From assembly GCA_027014115.1 (NCBI GenBank), contig JALWEJ010000034.1, forward strand, positions 1 to 46,866: a stretch of DNA of 46,866 nucleotides, given 5' to 3'. Made by a program: the position numbers and the translations under genes. Within the stretch, counting starts at the first letter, position 1, and every line of letters begins with the position of its first letter. Source of the DNA: Desulfurellales bacterium (lineage in GTDB: Bacteria; Campylobacterota_A; Desulfurellia; Desulfurellales; Hippeaceae). This document shows positions 1 through 7,923 of the stretch, piece by piece. Below the pieces are notes generated by a model. It saw only the letters and a program-made list of their open reading frames with translations. It was not told the DNA's origin and searched no databases.

Positions 1-145
1 AGGATTTCAAGGTCTTCTGACTTACGGGCTAAAACCTACTTGCTCAGCCTTCCCGCCAAAAGCAGTGGCATAAAATAAGCTTTCGTTCCCGAATACAGCT
101 GCGGGTACAGTGTGGGATTCTCACCCAGCTTCCCTTTTAAATCCT
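1..145 (-). promoter_or_regulatory. Cobalamin (adenosylcobalamin) riboswitch aptamer
   Basis: Read on the minus strand, this stretch has the ordered landmarks of the B12 element. They are a GGGAAGC...GGTGAGAATCCC block, CCCGCAGCTGTA, GCCACTG, GGGAAGGCTGAG, and the closing GTCAGAAGACC. The outer P1 helix is complete: AGGATTT (139-145 region, minus strand) pairs with AAATCCT at 1-7, so the aptamer ends almost exactly at the window edge. It therefore controls a gene to the left, outside the window, not the cbi genes, which lie upstream of it. Coenzyme B12 binding normally represses expression of transport or synthesis genes. The expression platform is not visible. Confidence 0.95.
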
Positions 146-153
146 ATAGTATT

Positions 154-183
154 AGTGTATTATAAAAGTATGGCATATGTCAA
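154..183 (-). promoter_or_regulatory. Candidate promoter for the riboswitch transcript
   Basis: The minus strand carries a perfect TTGACA at 178-183. A possible -10, TACACT, lies at 154-159 with an 18-base spacer. A better hexamer, TATAAT at 159-164, is only 13 bases away, which is too close for a normal sigma-70 promoter. The position, just upstream of the aptamer's P1 helix and after the cbiH stop, fits a separate start for the riboswitch mRNA. Which -10 is used is uncertain. Confidence 0.5.
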
Positions 184-228
184 GGGGTTGAAATCAACAA
201 CTCTAAGCAAGCCAGAATAGTTTTTAAA

Positions 229-948
229 CTATACTCCATAGCCTCTTGGTGTAATTAGTTTACCCTGTTTTATGTAGGTTTGCGTATTTCCAACAATGAC
301 AGTTGAACGCATATCAACAAAATCATAGTCAAATTCACTAATTGGAAAAATCCTTACAGCTTCGCTTTCTCTACAGCAGTCTTTAACAACTCCACACAAG
401 AGGTCTCCTCTTGAGTCGTAAAATCTATTCAATGCATACTCTATCTGCTTCGTTCTATTTTTGCTTTTGGGATTGTATACTGCACACACAAAATCACCTA
501 TATTAACAGCCTCAATACGTTTTTTTATAATTTCCCAAGGTGTGAGTAAATCGGACATGGATATTACTGCCAAATCATCGCTAATCGGGGCACCGAGCCT
601 TGCACTGCAGGATAATGCAGCCGTAACTCCTGCAACAACAACAATATCCACAACTCCAAATCCAATTTCATAAGCCAATGATGCCATGCCGTAAATAGAG
701 GCATCACCGCCGCTAACCAAACTCGTTATGTAACCCTCTTTTGCAGACAAAACAGCCTTCTTAACCCTTTCAACTTCACCGCCCATAGAGTTTGAATAAA
801 CAATTTTATCCTTAATCAGTCCTTCAATCTGCTGTATATATGTTCTATATCCACAGACTATGCTTGATTTTTCAATTGCTTTTTTTGCCTGCTGTGTCAA
901 GTGAGTAGTATCACCAGGGCCCAACCCAACAACAAAAAGGACACTCAT
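229..948 (-). CDS. cbiH: Cobalt-precorrin-3B C17-methyltransferase CbiH/CobJ
   Basis: This is a SAM-dependent methyltransferase that methylates C17 and drives ring contraction in anaerobic corrin synthesis, in the cytoplasm. The 239 aa match the usual single-domain length. The SAM-binding P-loop GLGPGD is at residues 8-13, with the VCGYRTYI segment typical of CobJ/CbiH shortly after. The SGGDASIYG loop is at 79-87, ISMSDLLTPW at 129-138 and VYNPKSKNR at 158-165. All are family landmarks. The ATG overlaps the cbiG stop by 4 bases (ATGA), so translation is probably coupled. It is the last gene of the modD-to-cbiH operon. No hairpin terminator is obvious between its stop and the riboswitch. Confidence 0.93.
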   Translation of the reverse strand: MSVLFVVGLGPGDTTHLTQQAKKAIEKSSIVCGYRTYIQQIEGLIKDKIVYSNSMGGEVERVKKAVLSAKEGYITSLVSGGDASIYGMASLAYEIGFGVVDIVVVAGVTAALSCSARLGAPISDDLAVISMSDLLTPWEIIKKRIEAVNIGDFVCAVYNPKSKNRTKQIEYALNRFYDSRGDLLCGVVKDCCRESEAVRIFPISEFDYDFVDMRSTVIVGNTQTYIKQGKLITPRGYGV

Positions 949-1727
949 ATATTTATTAAACCCTCTTCAACTATTGATACTGTCACATCATTGAAAATGG
1001 TTTTTTCCAACACTATTTTCGGGTTTGCAGCAGCAAGTAAAGCCGAGGCTTCTGCAACATTTTTTATACCAAGATATTTAAAAGCCTTTGTTGTCTTAAA
1101 ATTATACAGCTCATTGTCGTATAAAAATTTAGGCAAAAACAGAATATCAAGACCAATTTCTTCGGCAGCATCCCTTAAACCTTTTTCATTCTCCTTATAC
1201 CAACAGCTTGCAATAACCCTTATATCATCAACAGTGATGCCAGCTAACTGTGCCGCCTCTCTTACTGCATAAACAACACTGTTTTTTTGAACACCCCTTC
1301 TTGAACCTATACCGACAACAAATCTCTTTGTTGCCTCTGTTGCCGTAGTTACAACGGGCTTGCAGCCTATTATAGAACACACACCGTAAGCCAAACTGTT
1401 AGCTCCACCCTCATGTCCCGAAAGCAAACTTACAGCATACCTTGCACCCTCATCAATCACAACAACTGCAGGGTCTTTGTATTTGCTCTTCGGCAAGCCC
1501 GATATCATTCTAACGGCTATGCCGCATGCCATAATAGATACAATATACCGATAATTTTCAAATAGATAAATAAACGTTTCTTTCAAATCATCGAAAACTA
1601 CTGCGTTTTTCTTTTTTATGCCCTGTTTTACAAACAACTTTGCACCCAATTTCTCAGAAATCAAAGATGCAATATCTGCACCCCTCTGTCTTACTGCCAA
1701 AACCGCAATGCTATTTTCTGAATCCAT
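945..1727 (-). CDS. cbiG: Cobalt-precorrin-5A hydrolase CbiG
   Basis: CbiG opens the delta-lactone ring of cobalt-precorrin-5A and releases acetaldehyde, a step specific to the anaerobic pathway. An N-terminal domain is followed by the signature LLSGHEGGANSLA near residues 102-114 and a C-terminal CbiG domain (TTATEATKRFVVGIGSRRGV). The reading frame is open to an ATG at 1745, but that codon has no ribosome site. The ATG at 1727 is preceded by AAGGA with 8 bases between, so I start there (260 aa). The start overlaps the cbiF end by 17 bases. It lies between cbiF and cbiH, as expected for consecutive pathway enzymes. Confidence 0.9.
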   Translation of the reverse strand: MDSENSIAVLAVRQRGADIASLISEKLGAKLFVKQGIKKKNAVVFDDLKETFIYLFENYRYIVSIMACGIAVRMISGLPKSKYKDPAVVVIDEGARYAVSLLSGHEGGANSLAYGVCSIIGCKPVVTTATEATKRFVVGIGSRRGVQKNSVVYAVREAAQLAGITVDDIRVIASCWYKENEKGLRDAAEEIGLDILFLPKFLYDNELYNFKTTKAFKYLGIKNVAEASALLAAANPKIVLEKTIFNDVTVSIVEEGLINI

Positions 1728-2469
1728 GCGAAAATTCCTTATCATAAAGCTTTGAATAATGCCCTATCTCTCTATTTACAACATCGCCGACAATAATCAA
1801 AGCCTGTCTTGTAATGTTCTCATTTTCCATCTTTTTTTCTATATCACATAAAGCAGCCTTTACAATCTTTTCATCCGGCCAGCTCACCCTATGGCAAACT
1901 GCAACAGGTGTTTTTTTGTCGAATCCTTTTTTCAAAAACATATCCACTATATCTTTTATTTTTAAAACGGACAGATAAAAACAGAATGTTCCGCCATGCG
2001 AGATAATTTTATCCAGACTCTCATTTTCGGGCATAGGGGTTCTTCCTTCAACCCTTGTTATAACAACACTCTGAGAAACACCTGGCGAGGTAAGCTCGAC
2101 ACCAAGTGATGCCGATGCTGCAAATAGGGCGCTAATTCCTGGGATTATCTCATACTCTATACCAAGTTTTTCGAGCTCCAAAATCTGCTCCAAGACCGCA
2201 CCGTATAGAGTAGAATCCCCCGTATGCAGTCTTGCTACATTGTATCCTTTGTTTTGTGCTTTTTTTATAATGTCCAATATCTCATCAAGGTTCAAACCGG
2301 ACGAATCATAGCTTTTGATCATCCTATCTGCAAATTCAAGTATATCTTTATTCACAAGACTGCCTGCATATATAACAATCTCACTTCTTTTCAAGGCATT
2401 CAAACCTTTAATAGTCAAAAGCTCAACATCACCTGGACCTGCTCCTATAAAATAAACTTTACCCATCAT
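1711..2469 (-). CDS. cbiF: Cobalt-precorrin-4 C11-methyltransferase CbiF/CobM
   Basis: This SAM-dependent methyltransferase adds the C11 methyl to cobalt-precorrin-4. The glycine-rich GAGPGD is at residues 9-14, followed by ELLTIKGLNAL and VIYAGSLVN, the CobM/CbiF hallmark, and LHTGDSTLYG at 81-90. The VTRVEGRTPMPE segment is also typical of this subfamily. The 252 aa are normal in length. Two adjacent ATG codons (2469 and 2466) follow an AAAAGG-type site; either could start translation. The start overlaps the cbiE end by 11 bases. Confidence 0.94.
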   Translation of the reverse strand: MMGKVYFIGAGPGDVELLTIKGLNALKRSEIVIYAGSLVNKDILEFADRMIKSYDSSGLNLDEILDIIKKAQNKGYNVARLHTGDSTLYGAVLEQILELEKLGIEYEIIPGISALFAASASLGVELTSPGVSQSVVITRVEGRTPMPENESLDKIISHGGTFCFYLSVLKIKDIVDMFLKKGFDKKTPVAVCHRVSWPDEKIVKAALCDIEKKMENENITRQALIIVGDVVNREIGHYSKLYDKEFSHGFRK

Positions 2470-3097
2470 TTTTTCCTTTTAATATCATAACTGACAAACC
2501 ACATTTGCCCAAAAAATCTACATCTCCAAGATTTTTTACCTGCTTAATTTTCTCGTTTTCCAAAGATAAATTACATCCAACAAAAACATCAAACTTGTTA
2601 AGCAGCCATCTTTTTTCATCCAATATTGCTTTTGGGGTATATACACTGCCGCACAAAACAACAATTCTTTCCTTATGTTTAAAATCCACACTATCCAAAT
2701 CGGCGCTGTTTGAATGCAAAGAATAAAAACTGTAATTTTCATAACTGTCTTTAAGTTTTGCAAAAGCCATAGAAAAAGAAGAAATACCGGGTATCACCTC
2801 TGCTATGTTATCTGCATATTTTTTATAAATTAATTTGGCCAAAGAGTAAAATCCGGCATCACCAGATACAACAATGCCTATTTTTTTATCCGAATGTTCC
2901 ATAATAATATCATCCAAATCTTTTGAAAAATTATTCAACACAATATAGTTTTTATGCTCAAAAAGAGTTGAAAATCTTCTGCTTCCAACAAGCAAATCCA
3001 TCTTTTCGGCCGTATTGTAAGCCTTGAAAGTCAGATAATCTCTTATTCCCAAACCGGCTGATATTATCCATATAAATTTCTTATGCTTTTCCGACAA
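2459..3097 (-). CDS. cbiE: Cobalt-precorrin-7 C5-methyltransferase CbiE
   Basis: This member of the tetrapyrrole methylase family is predicted to methylate C5 of the corrin ring. It has the order expected for CbiE: a glycine-rich N terminus, YLTFKAYNTAEKMDLLVGSRR, VVSGDAGFYSLAK (near 78-90) and PGISSFSMAFAKL. The N-terminal loop reads SAGLGIRD rather than the usual GxGPGD, a mild departure. The start is a TTG with GGAGGG five bases upstream, inside the end of cbiD. CbiT, the decarboxylating partner often encoded next to or fused with CbiE, is not in the window. The length (212 aa) fits stand-alone CbiE. Confidence 0.87.
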   Translation of the reverse strand: MSEKHKKFIWIISAGLGIRDYLTFKAYNTAEKMDLLVGSRRFSTLFEHKNYIVLNNFSKDLDDIIMEHSDKKIGIVVSGDAGFYSLAKLIYKKYADNIAEVIPGISSFSMAFAKLKDSYENYSFYSLHSNSADLDSVDFKHKERIVVLCGSVYTPKAILDEKRWLLNKFDVFVGCNLSLENEKIKQVKNLGDVDFLGKCGLSVMILKGKNDG

Positions 3098-4058
3098 TAC
3101 TGCCCTCCATATCCATCAATAACACATCAACCTCAAATCCAAAATCCTTGCCTATACGGTTTTTAACAGACAAAGCAACAATATCAAAAGAACCCTTTTT
3201 TGTATATCTGCAAATCTCTTCTACGGTATTGAAATCTCTATCCAACTTTAACAACTCTTTTATAAAATAATTTGCTTGGGGAGATGATTTTGAATGTGTG
3301 TTGTAGTATCCAAGTGCAAGTTTTGCAACCTTCCCCGGATGTCCTGCTATTGCAAATCTTTTTATACCCTTTTTTAAAAGATATTTGAAAGCACTGTCGA
3401 AATAATTGCTGACCTGAACACAAGGTATATTGGTGTAACGCTTTATATGTCTCTCTCCAATTTTTCCCGGAACAAGATAAAAATAATCCACACCGTTTGA
3501 TATAAGAACATCTATTTCACATTCAATCGTAGCAATCAAAGCTTTTAAGCTCATAGGTTCAACGATACCTGTTGTTCCAAGAATAGATATACCGCCAACA
3601 ATACCCAATCTTTCGTTAAATGTCTTTTTTGCTATAGCTTTACCCATAGGGACAACAATCTCAACCTCTGCAGACTCATCGTTTGATAGAACATCCAAAA
3701 CATTTTCAACTATCATCTTCATAGGGTGAGGGTTGATTGCGGCTTTTCCCACATCCACCTGCAAACCTTTCTTTGTAACAACCCCTACACCCTCACCACC
3801 CTTTACAAACACACTTTTTTTACCCTGTTTTATATCGACATTGGCAAATATCTCTATTTTGTGAGTAACATCTGGGTCATCACCTGCATCCTTTACAACA
3901 CCGACCACATTGTTCTTTAGAATGGGTTTTATTTGTAAAATCCTTGAAGAGGGAAGTCTGATTGTTACAAATTCTGGCAGCTTTGAATACTTTTTATATA
4001 AAACAGCGGCTTTTGCTGCTGCAGCGGCCGCTGTTCCTGTTGTAAAACCTTTTCTCAT
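3081..4058 (-). CDS. cbiD: Cobalt-precorrin-5B C1-methyltransferase CbiD
   Basis: CbiD methylates C1 in the anaerobic pathway and is a marker for that route. The N-terminal signature MRKGFTTGTAAAAAAKAA (residues 1-18) is unmistakable. Also present are the GDDPDVTHK motif near residue 59 and an internal GGEGVGVVTKKGLQ. At 325 aa it is slightly shorter than many CbiD proteins. The ATG overlaps the yigZ stop by 4 bases, and the end overlaps cbiE by 17 bases, so it sits inside one coupled operon. Confidence 0.95.
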   Translation of the reverse strand: MRKGFTTGTAAAAAAKAAVLYKKYSKLPEFVTIRLPSSRILQIKPILKNNVVGVVKDAGDDPDVTHKIEIFANVDIKQGKKSVFVKGGEGVGVVTKKGLQVDVGKAAINPHPMKMIVENVLDVLSNDESAEVEIVVPMGKAIAKKTFNERLGIVGGISILGTTGIVEPMSLKALIATIECEIDVLISNGVDYFYLVPGKIGERHIKRYTNIPCVQVSNYFDSAFKYLLKKGIKRFAIAGHPGKVAKLALGYYNTHSKSSPQANYFIKELLKLDRDFNTVEEICRYTKKGSFDIVALSVKNRIGKDFGFEVDVLLMDMEGSIVGKA

Positions 4059-4651
4059 TGCTGAATTTTACATCCCATTTTTTCCAACTCTTCCGCAATC
4101 TTATTTTTTTGGGAAGAATCAGCCGCAATTTTTATTTTATAGCCATCCTGCGTTGAATCCACATTCACAACCTTAAAATCCAGTTTTTTTGAATATTTCA
4201 TAATCAAATTCAGCTTATCAAAAGCAGCATGCACAAATAACACAACTTCATCCTTCTGCTCTATAATATTTGCATTTTCTATGGCAAATTTTGCAGCTGT
4301 TTTGTATGCATTTATAAGACCGGGTATGCCGAGTTTTTTACCTCCGAAATACCTTACAACAACAATAAGGATATTGCTCAAACCGAACGCCTTTATCTGT
4401 CCCAAAACAGGGGGTGCAGACGAGTTGTGAGGCTCACCGTCATCGCTCATTTTAACAAGCTCATTCTCACAACATCCTATTTTCACAGCATAGACATGAT
4501 GCTTTGCATCGTGGTATTTTTTCTTTATTTTCTGCCTGATTTCCTTGACCTCTTCTTCTGTTTCCACATGGTAAGCAAAAGCCAAAAATTCACTTCTTTT
4601 ATCCTTAAAAACACCTTTTGAGGGTTCATCTATTGTTTTGCACACACCCAT
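4055..4651 (-). CDS. yigZ: YigZ/IMPACT family protein (UPF0029)
   Basis: This is a conserved protein of the YigZ/IMPACT family. Eukaryotic members affect translation control; the bacterial role is poorly defined. The N-terminal half carries the family core: SDDGEP at 69-74 and VVRYFGGKKLGIPGL at 98-112. A smaller ferredoxin-like C-terminal domain follows. The usual Gly-Thr-Ala-Gly after SDDGEP is replaced by HNSSAPP. The start abuts the modD stop directly (TAG then ATG), and the end overlaps cbiD by 4 bases. The gene is therefore locked inside the cobalamin operon, although nothing in the sequence ties it to cobalamin chemistry. Confidence 0.9.
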   Translation of the reverse strand: MGVCKTIDEPSKGVFKDKRSEFLAFAYHVETEEEVKEIRQKIKKKYHDAKHHVYAVKIGCCENELVKMSDDGEPHNSSAPPVLGQIKAFGLSNILIVVVRYFGGKKLGIPGLINAYKTAAKFAIENANIIEQKDEVVLFVHAAFDKLNLIMKYSKKLDFKVVNVDSTQDGYKIKIAADSSQKNKIAEELEKMGCKIQQ

Positions 4652-5497
4652 CTATCTATCCAAAAACATTCTAACCTCAATATCGGCAGGCTTTGAAAAA
4701 TATACACAGCTCAACACTATAAAATCAACACCAGTTTTTGCATAATCGGCAATATTGTTTTCGTTGATTCCACCTGCTGCAGAAATTTTTGTCGGAATCG
4801 ATTTGTTTCTTACAAAAGAAACAAAAAACTCAACATCCTCTGTGCTGAATTTGTCAAGCTGAATAATGTCCACACCGCTTAGAGCCATCTTTTTTGCATC
4901 CTCTAAGGTCTTTGCCTCAACGGTTATTAATTTTTCTGGTGATTTTTTCTTTATTTTATAAAGCTCATCCAAAAATTTATCCAGCCCGCCGTAAAATAAA
5001 ATATGTTGAGGAAAAACAAGCACAGTCTCCGAAAGCCCAAGCCTGTAAGGATACCCTCCACCTGCCAAGACAGCTTTTAAAGATAATTTTTTTGTGCCTG
5101 GGAATTGTTTTCTTGTTGTAACAATTTCAATATCAGGATTAACGCTCTTTGCAGTATCAACCAGTTTTTTCATCTTTGTCGCAATACCCGAGGCATATTC
5201 AAGTATATTTTGAGAAACCTTCCATGCAACATGTAACGCACTAACCTTTCCGTAGGCTTTTAAAAATGTCTCATTAGATGACAAAAATGTGCCTGTTGGC
5301 AGTATAAAATCAACCTCAAGATTCAGCTTTTTTAAAATCTTTTCAACCTCTTCTGTTGAGGATATAACCGTATCATGTTTTGTTGAAAACGATATCAGAC
5401 CTTTTTTATTGCCAATTTCCAATAAATTTGTCGTAAAATCAGAATACGGTACATCCTCTTCAAGAAGTCTATACACCTCATCATCACTAAAAAACAT
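4652..5497 (-). CDS. modD: ModD, quinolinate phosphoribosyltransferase-like protein
   Basis: This is a NadC-fold protein of the ModD subfamily, which is usually linked to molybdate transport genes and has no settled function. EEDVPYSDFTT near residues 13-23, ALHVAWKVSQNILEYASGIATK, TTRKQFPGTKKLSLKAV and GLSETVLVFPQH are ModD-style motifs. The last helix-barrel part (AAGGINENNIADYAKTGVDFIVLS) is the common phosphoribosyl-binding end. I take the ATG at 5497, which has AGAGG seven bases upstream; a GTG at 5503 sits directly on that site. It heads the cbi operon. True quinolinate phosphoribosyltransferase (NadC) is the main alternative; the HVAWKV...SGIAT pattern favours ModD. Confidence 0.82.
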   Translation of the reverse strand: MFFSDDEVYRLLEEDVPYSDFTTNLLEIGNKKGLISFSTKHDTVISSTEEVEKILKKLNLEVDFILPTGTFLSSNETFLKAYGKVSALHVAWKVSQNILEYASGIATKMKKLVDTAKSVNPDIEIVTTRKQFPGTKKLSLKAVLAGGGYPYRLGLSETVLVFPQHILFYGGLDKFLDELYKIKKKSPEKLITVEAKTLEDAKKMALSGVDIIQLDKFSTEDVEFFVSFVRNKSIPTKISAAGGINENNIADYAKTGVDFIVLSCVYFSKPADIEVRMFLDR

Positions 5498-5527
5498 TAG
5501 CACACCTCTTTTAGATATTTGCTACAA

Positions 5528-5556
5528 AGAATAACAATTTGATTTGATGATTTCAA
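5528..5556 (-). promoter_or_regulatory. Promoter of the modD-cbiH operon
   Basis: On the minus strand, TTGAAA (5551-5556) and TATTCT (5528-5533) are separated by 17 bases. The predicted start near 5521 leaves a short leader before the modD ATG at 5497. No riboswitch lies in this leader. Confidence 0.6.
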
Positions 5557-5672
5557 ATTTTACTTATAAAAAACCACACTTTATACATAAAAGGCAGCAT
5601 GCATTTATTATTGGAAAGATAATTGCTAAAGGCAAAAGCGTATAAGACGAGACCTGTTGCAAAGGAGGGGTT

Positions 5673-6251
5673 GTGAAAAAAATTTTCTTCTTTTGTCTTT
5701 TTTTTATTTTGATATCGTTCAATAGTTTTGCGGGTTCTGCAAATATAAATATTATACAGGAATCGGGCTTTGTTGTAGGATATGGAGACGGTCGTATAAA
5801 CGGTGAAAACAGAATATACAGGCCGCTGCTTTTAATCTATCATATAGGTTTTGATGCACATAAACTTCTACCTTCAGTATTCACGGACTCAAAAGGAAAA
5901 TTAACATTCTATCTTGAACCTCAGTTTAATCCATTGTTGAGACCTTCAGATCAGTATGAGGTGGGGATAGGGTTTGGAGCAGAATACCGCTTCAATATAA
6001 CAAAAAACATTGACGGATACATAATGGGCGGAAGCGGTTTGCACCACATATCGTTTGGTTCACAAAGCCAAGCAGAAGGATTTAACTTCAATGACACACT
6101 AGGTTTTGGATTGTATATTCATATATCAAAACGGTCTGCAGTAAATATGGGATTAAGACTTAGACACATCTCAAACGGTGGTATTAAAAAACCCAACAAA
6201 GGCATAAACAACTATTTTGCAACGCTTGGCTATTCAATTTTTTTCCAATAA
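5673..6251 (+). CDS. pagL: PagL-type lipid A 3-O-deacylase (outer membrane)
   Basis: This is a predicted outer-membrane beta-barrel that removes the 3-O acyl chain of lipid A. A signal peptide (MKKIFFFCLFFILISFNSFA) covers residues 1-20, with cleavage after SFA. The rest is amphipathic beta-strand-like sequence ending in aromatic FFQ, as outer-membrane barrels do. The family motif is RHISNGGIKKPNKGINNYF near residue 164, with catalytic-type His165 and Ser167. The acidic third residue expected some 12 positions later appears to be Asn179/180. The start is GTG with AAGGAGG four bases upstream. The gene is divergent from modD and convergent with clc; no clear promoter was found. Confidence 0.82.
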   Translation: MKKIFFFCLFFILISFNSFAGSANINIIQESGFVVGYGDGRINGENRIYRPLLLIYHIGFDAHKLLPSVFTDSKGKLTFYLEPQFNPLLRPSDQYEVGIGFGAEYRFNITKNIDGYIMGGSGLHHISFGSQSQAEGFNFNDTLGFGLYIHISKRSAVNMGLRLRHISNGGIKKPNKGINNYFATLGYSIFFQ

Positions 6252-6258
6252 GCAATTT

Positions 6259-7923
6259 TCATTTGTCTTTCCTTAGATAGACAAATGACACAAATTTGCT
6301 AAAACTTCCCACATTCAGCATACCCATATATTTCATGTTTTTTTCATTGTCTACAACAGGTATATAGTTTGCCTCTATTTTTGACATAAACTCAAAAACA
6401 TCAATGCCATTTGAATTTAGAAACAGAGCATTGGGGTTGTGCGTCATAAGATCATTAACCGTTGTATTAAGATAATCTTTTTTATTGTGCATCACTCTTA
6501 TATCCCTAAATGACAAAACACCAATCAATTTCCCGCCTTCAACAACACAAAAATAGCTTGACAAGCTGTTCATAAGCTCAAACATAATATCCCCTATCTT
6601 TGAATTCTTATCCAAAACAGGAATATCTGTCTCTATAAAATTAACTATACTCAGCCGTTTAAGCTTGTTTCTATAAGACTCATCGGCAATATCAAAACCT
6701 TTCTGCATAACAGCCCGTGCGAAATGGGCTTTTTCTTCAAAAATATGCACAAAATATATCGTTGCAACAGACGAAAGCAGTATTGGTATAGCCATCTGAT
6801 AATTTTGTGTTAATTCTATTACTATCAAAGATGACCTAAACGGAGCATTTGAGATACCGGCTGTAACGGATGCCGTTCCAATTAAAGCCAAAGAAAGAGG
6901 GTCAACTACCATAAAATTGGACATAAAGCCACCCATTGCAAAACCCAGAAATGCACCTACAAAAATAGAGGGTGCAAAAATACCGCCGAACATACCGCTT
7001 GCAAAAGTAACGGCAAGTGACAATATCTTTACCACAGATATAGCAAAAGCATGTTCAAACCCGTAATGATGTATAAAAAGCTTGCTGACCTGAGCATACC
7101 CCAAAGATGCAGCATCGGGAAACAAATACATCAAAACACCAACCAGCACACCTCCAATCAAAGCCCTAATGTAAAAAGTACAGGCACATTTCCTATATAT
7201 ATGTTTTACCATTCTGTATGTTGTATTGAAAAAAACAACAATAGATGAAAAAGCCAAAGCAAAAAGAGGTATAAACAGCAAAAACAGATAGCTATACGAT
7301 AGTTTATGAACATAAAATGTAGGATAGTTACCGAGAAAATAGCGTGAAATAATAGTTGCAACACTCGAGGCAACAGAAAGTGGTATAATAACATTGAAAT
7401 TCAGCCTCCCTAAGATAATCTCAAAACCAAAAACAACCGCAGCTATAGGAGCATTAAATGTGGCCGCCAATGAACTCGAAACACCGCATGTAACAAACAG
7501 TGGGATATCGGAACCCTTGATTTTTAATGCATTCAAAAACAAACTCGTTAAAGAACCACCGAATTTTGCAATGGGGCCCTCTCTTCCTACCGGAACACCA
7601 AAACCAATATTTGTTGCCGTCAAAATAACGCTCAAGATGCCCTTCTTATAATCAAGTCTGCCTTTTTTTAAGACGATGGACTTTGCAACAGAATCAATTG
7701 TCGGATTTGTGGCATCACTTAAAAATCTGCGTATTATAATTGATGAGACGACAAACATAATTGGTATGACCACAAGATATATTTCGCTTTTTTTACCGAA
7801 ATAATCCAATAGTTGAGATGAAAAAAGCGAAAAATCTATAACATACCTGACAAACAGTGCTGAAAATCCGCCTATTATTCCGATAAATGCCGGTATGATA
7901 AACAGTCTATTTACGTTTTTCAT
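6259..7923 (-). CDS. ClC family chloride channel/antiporter with CBS domains
   Basis: This is an inner-membrane ClC protein of 554 aa. About ten to eleven hydrophobic helices span residues 1-395, followed by two CBS domains (about 430-550) that usually bind adenine nucleotides. The conserved GREGP is at 113-117 with the gating glutamate Glu116, and GGIFAP is at 313-318. The first selectivity-filter motif, normally GSGIP, reads as DATNPT around 70-75, so the pore serine is not where expected. The ATG overlaps the coaE end by 17 bases. It is the last gene of the pepP-nth-coaE-clc group. Confidence 0.9.
   Translation of the reverse strand: MKNVNRLFIIPAFIGIIGGFSALFVRYVIDFSLFSSQLLDYFGKKSEIYLVVIPIMFVVSSIIIRRFLSDATNPTIDSVAKSIVLKKGRLDYKKGILSVILTATNIGFGVPVGREGPIAKFGGSLTSLFLNALKIKGSDIPLFVTCGVSSSLAATFNAPIAAVVFGFEIILGRLNFNVIIPLSVASSVATIISRYFLGNYPTFYVHKLSYSYLFLLFIPLFALAFSSIVVFFNTTYRMVKHIYRKCACTFYIRALIGGVLVGVLMYLFPDAASLGYAQVSKLFIHHYGFEHAFAISVVKILSLAVTFASGMFGGIFAPSIFVGAFLGFAMGGFMSNFMVVDPLSLALIGTASVTAGISNAPFRSSLIVIELTQNYQMAIPILLSSVATIYFVHIFEEKAHFARAVMQKGFDIADESYRNKLKRLSIVNFIETDIPVLDKNSKIGDIMFELMNSLSSYFCVVEGGKLIGVLSFRDIRVMHNKKDYLNTTVNDLMTHNPNALFLNSNGIDVFEFMSKIEANYIPVVDNEKNMKYMGMLNVGSFSKFVSFVYLRKDK

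Noticed and set aside
6260-6287. Nine-base-pair hairpin CATTTGTCT/AGACAAATG between pagL and clc as a terminator
   Set aside because: No T-run follows it on either strand and it lies within the clc coding end. It may still slow transcription, but I do not annotate it.
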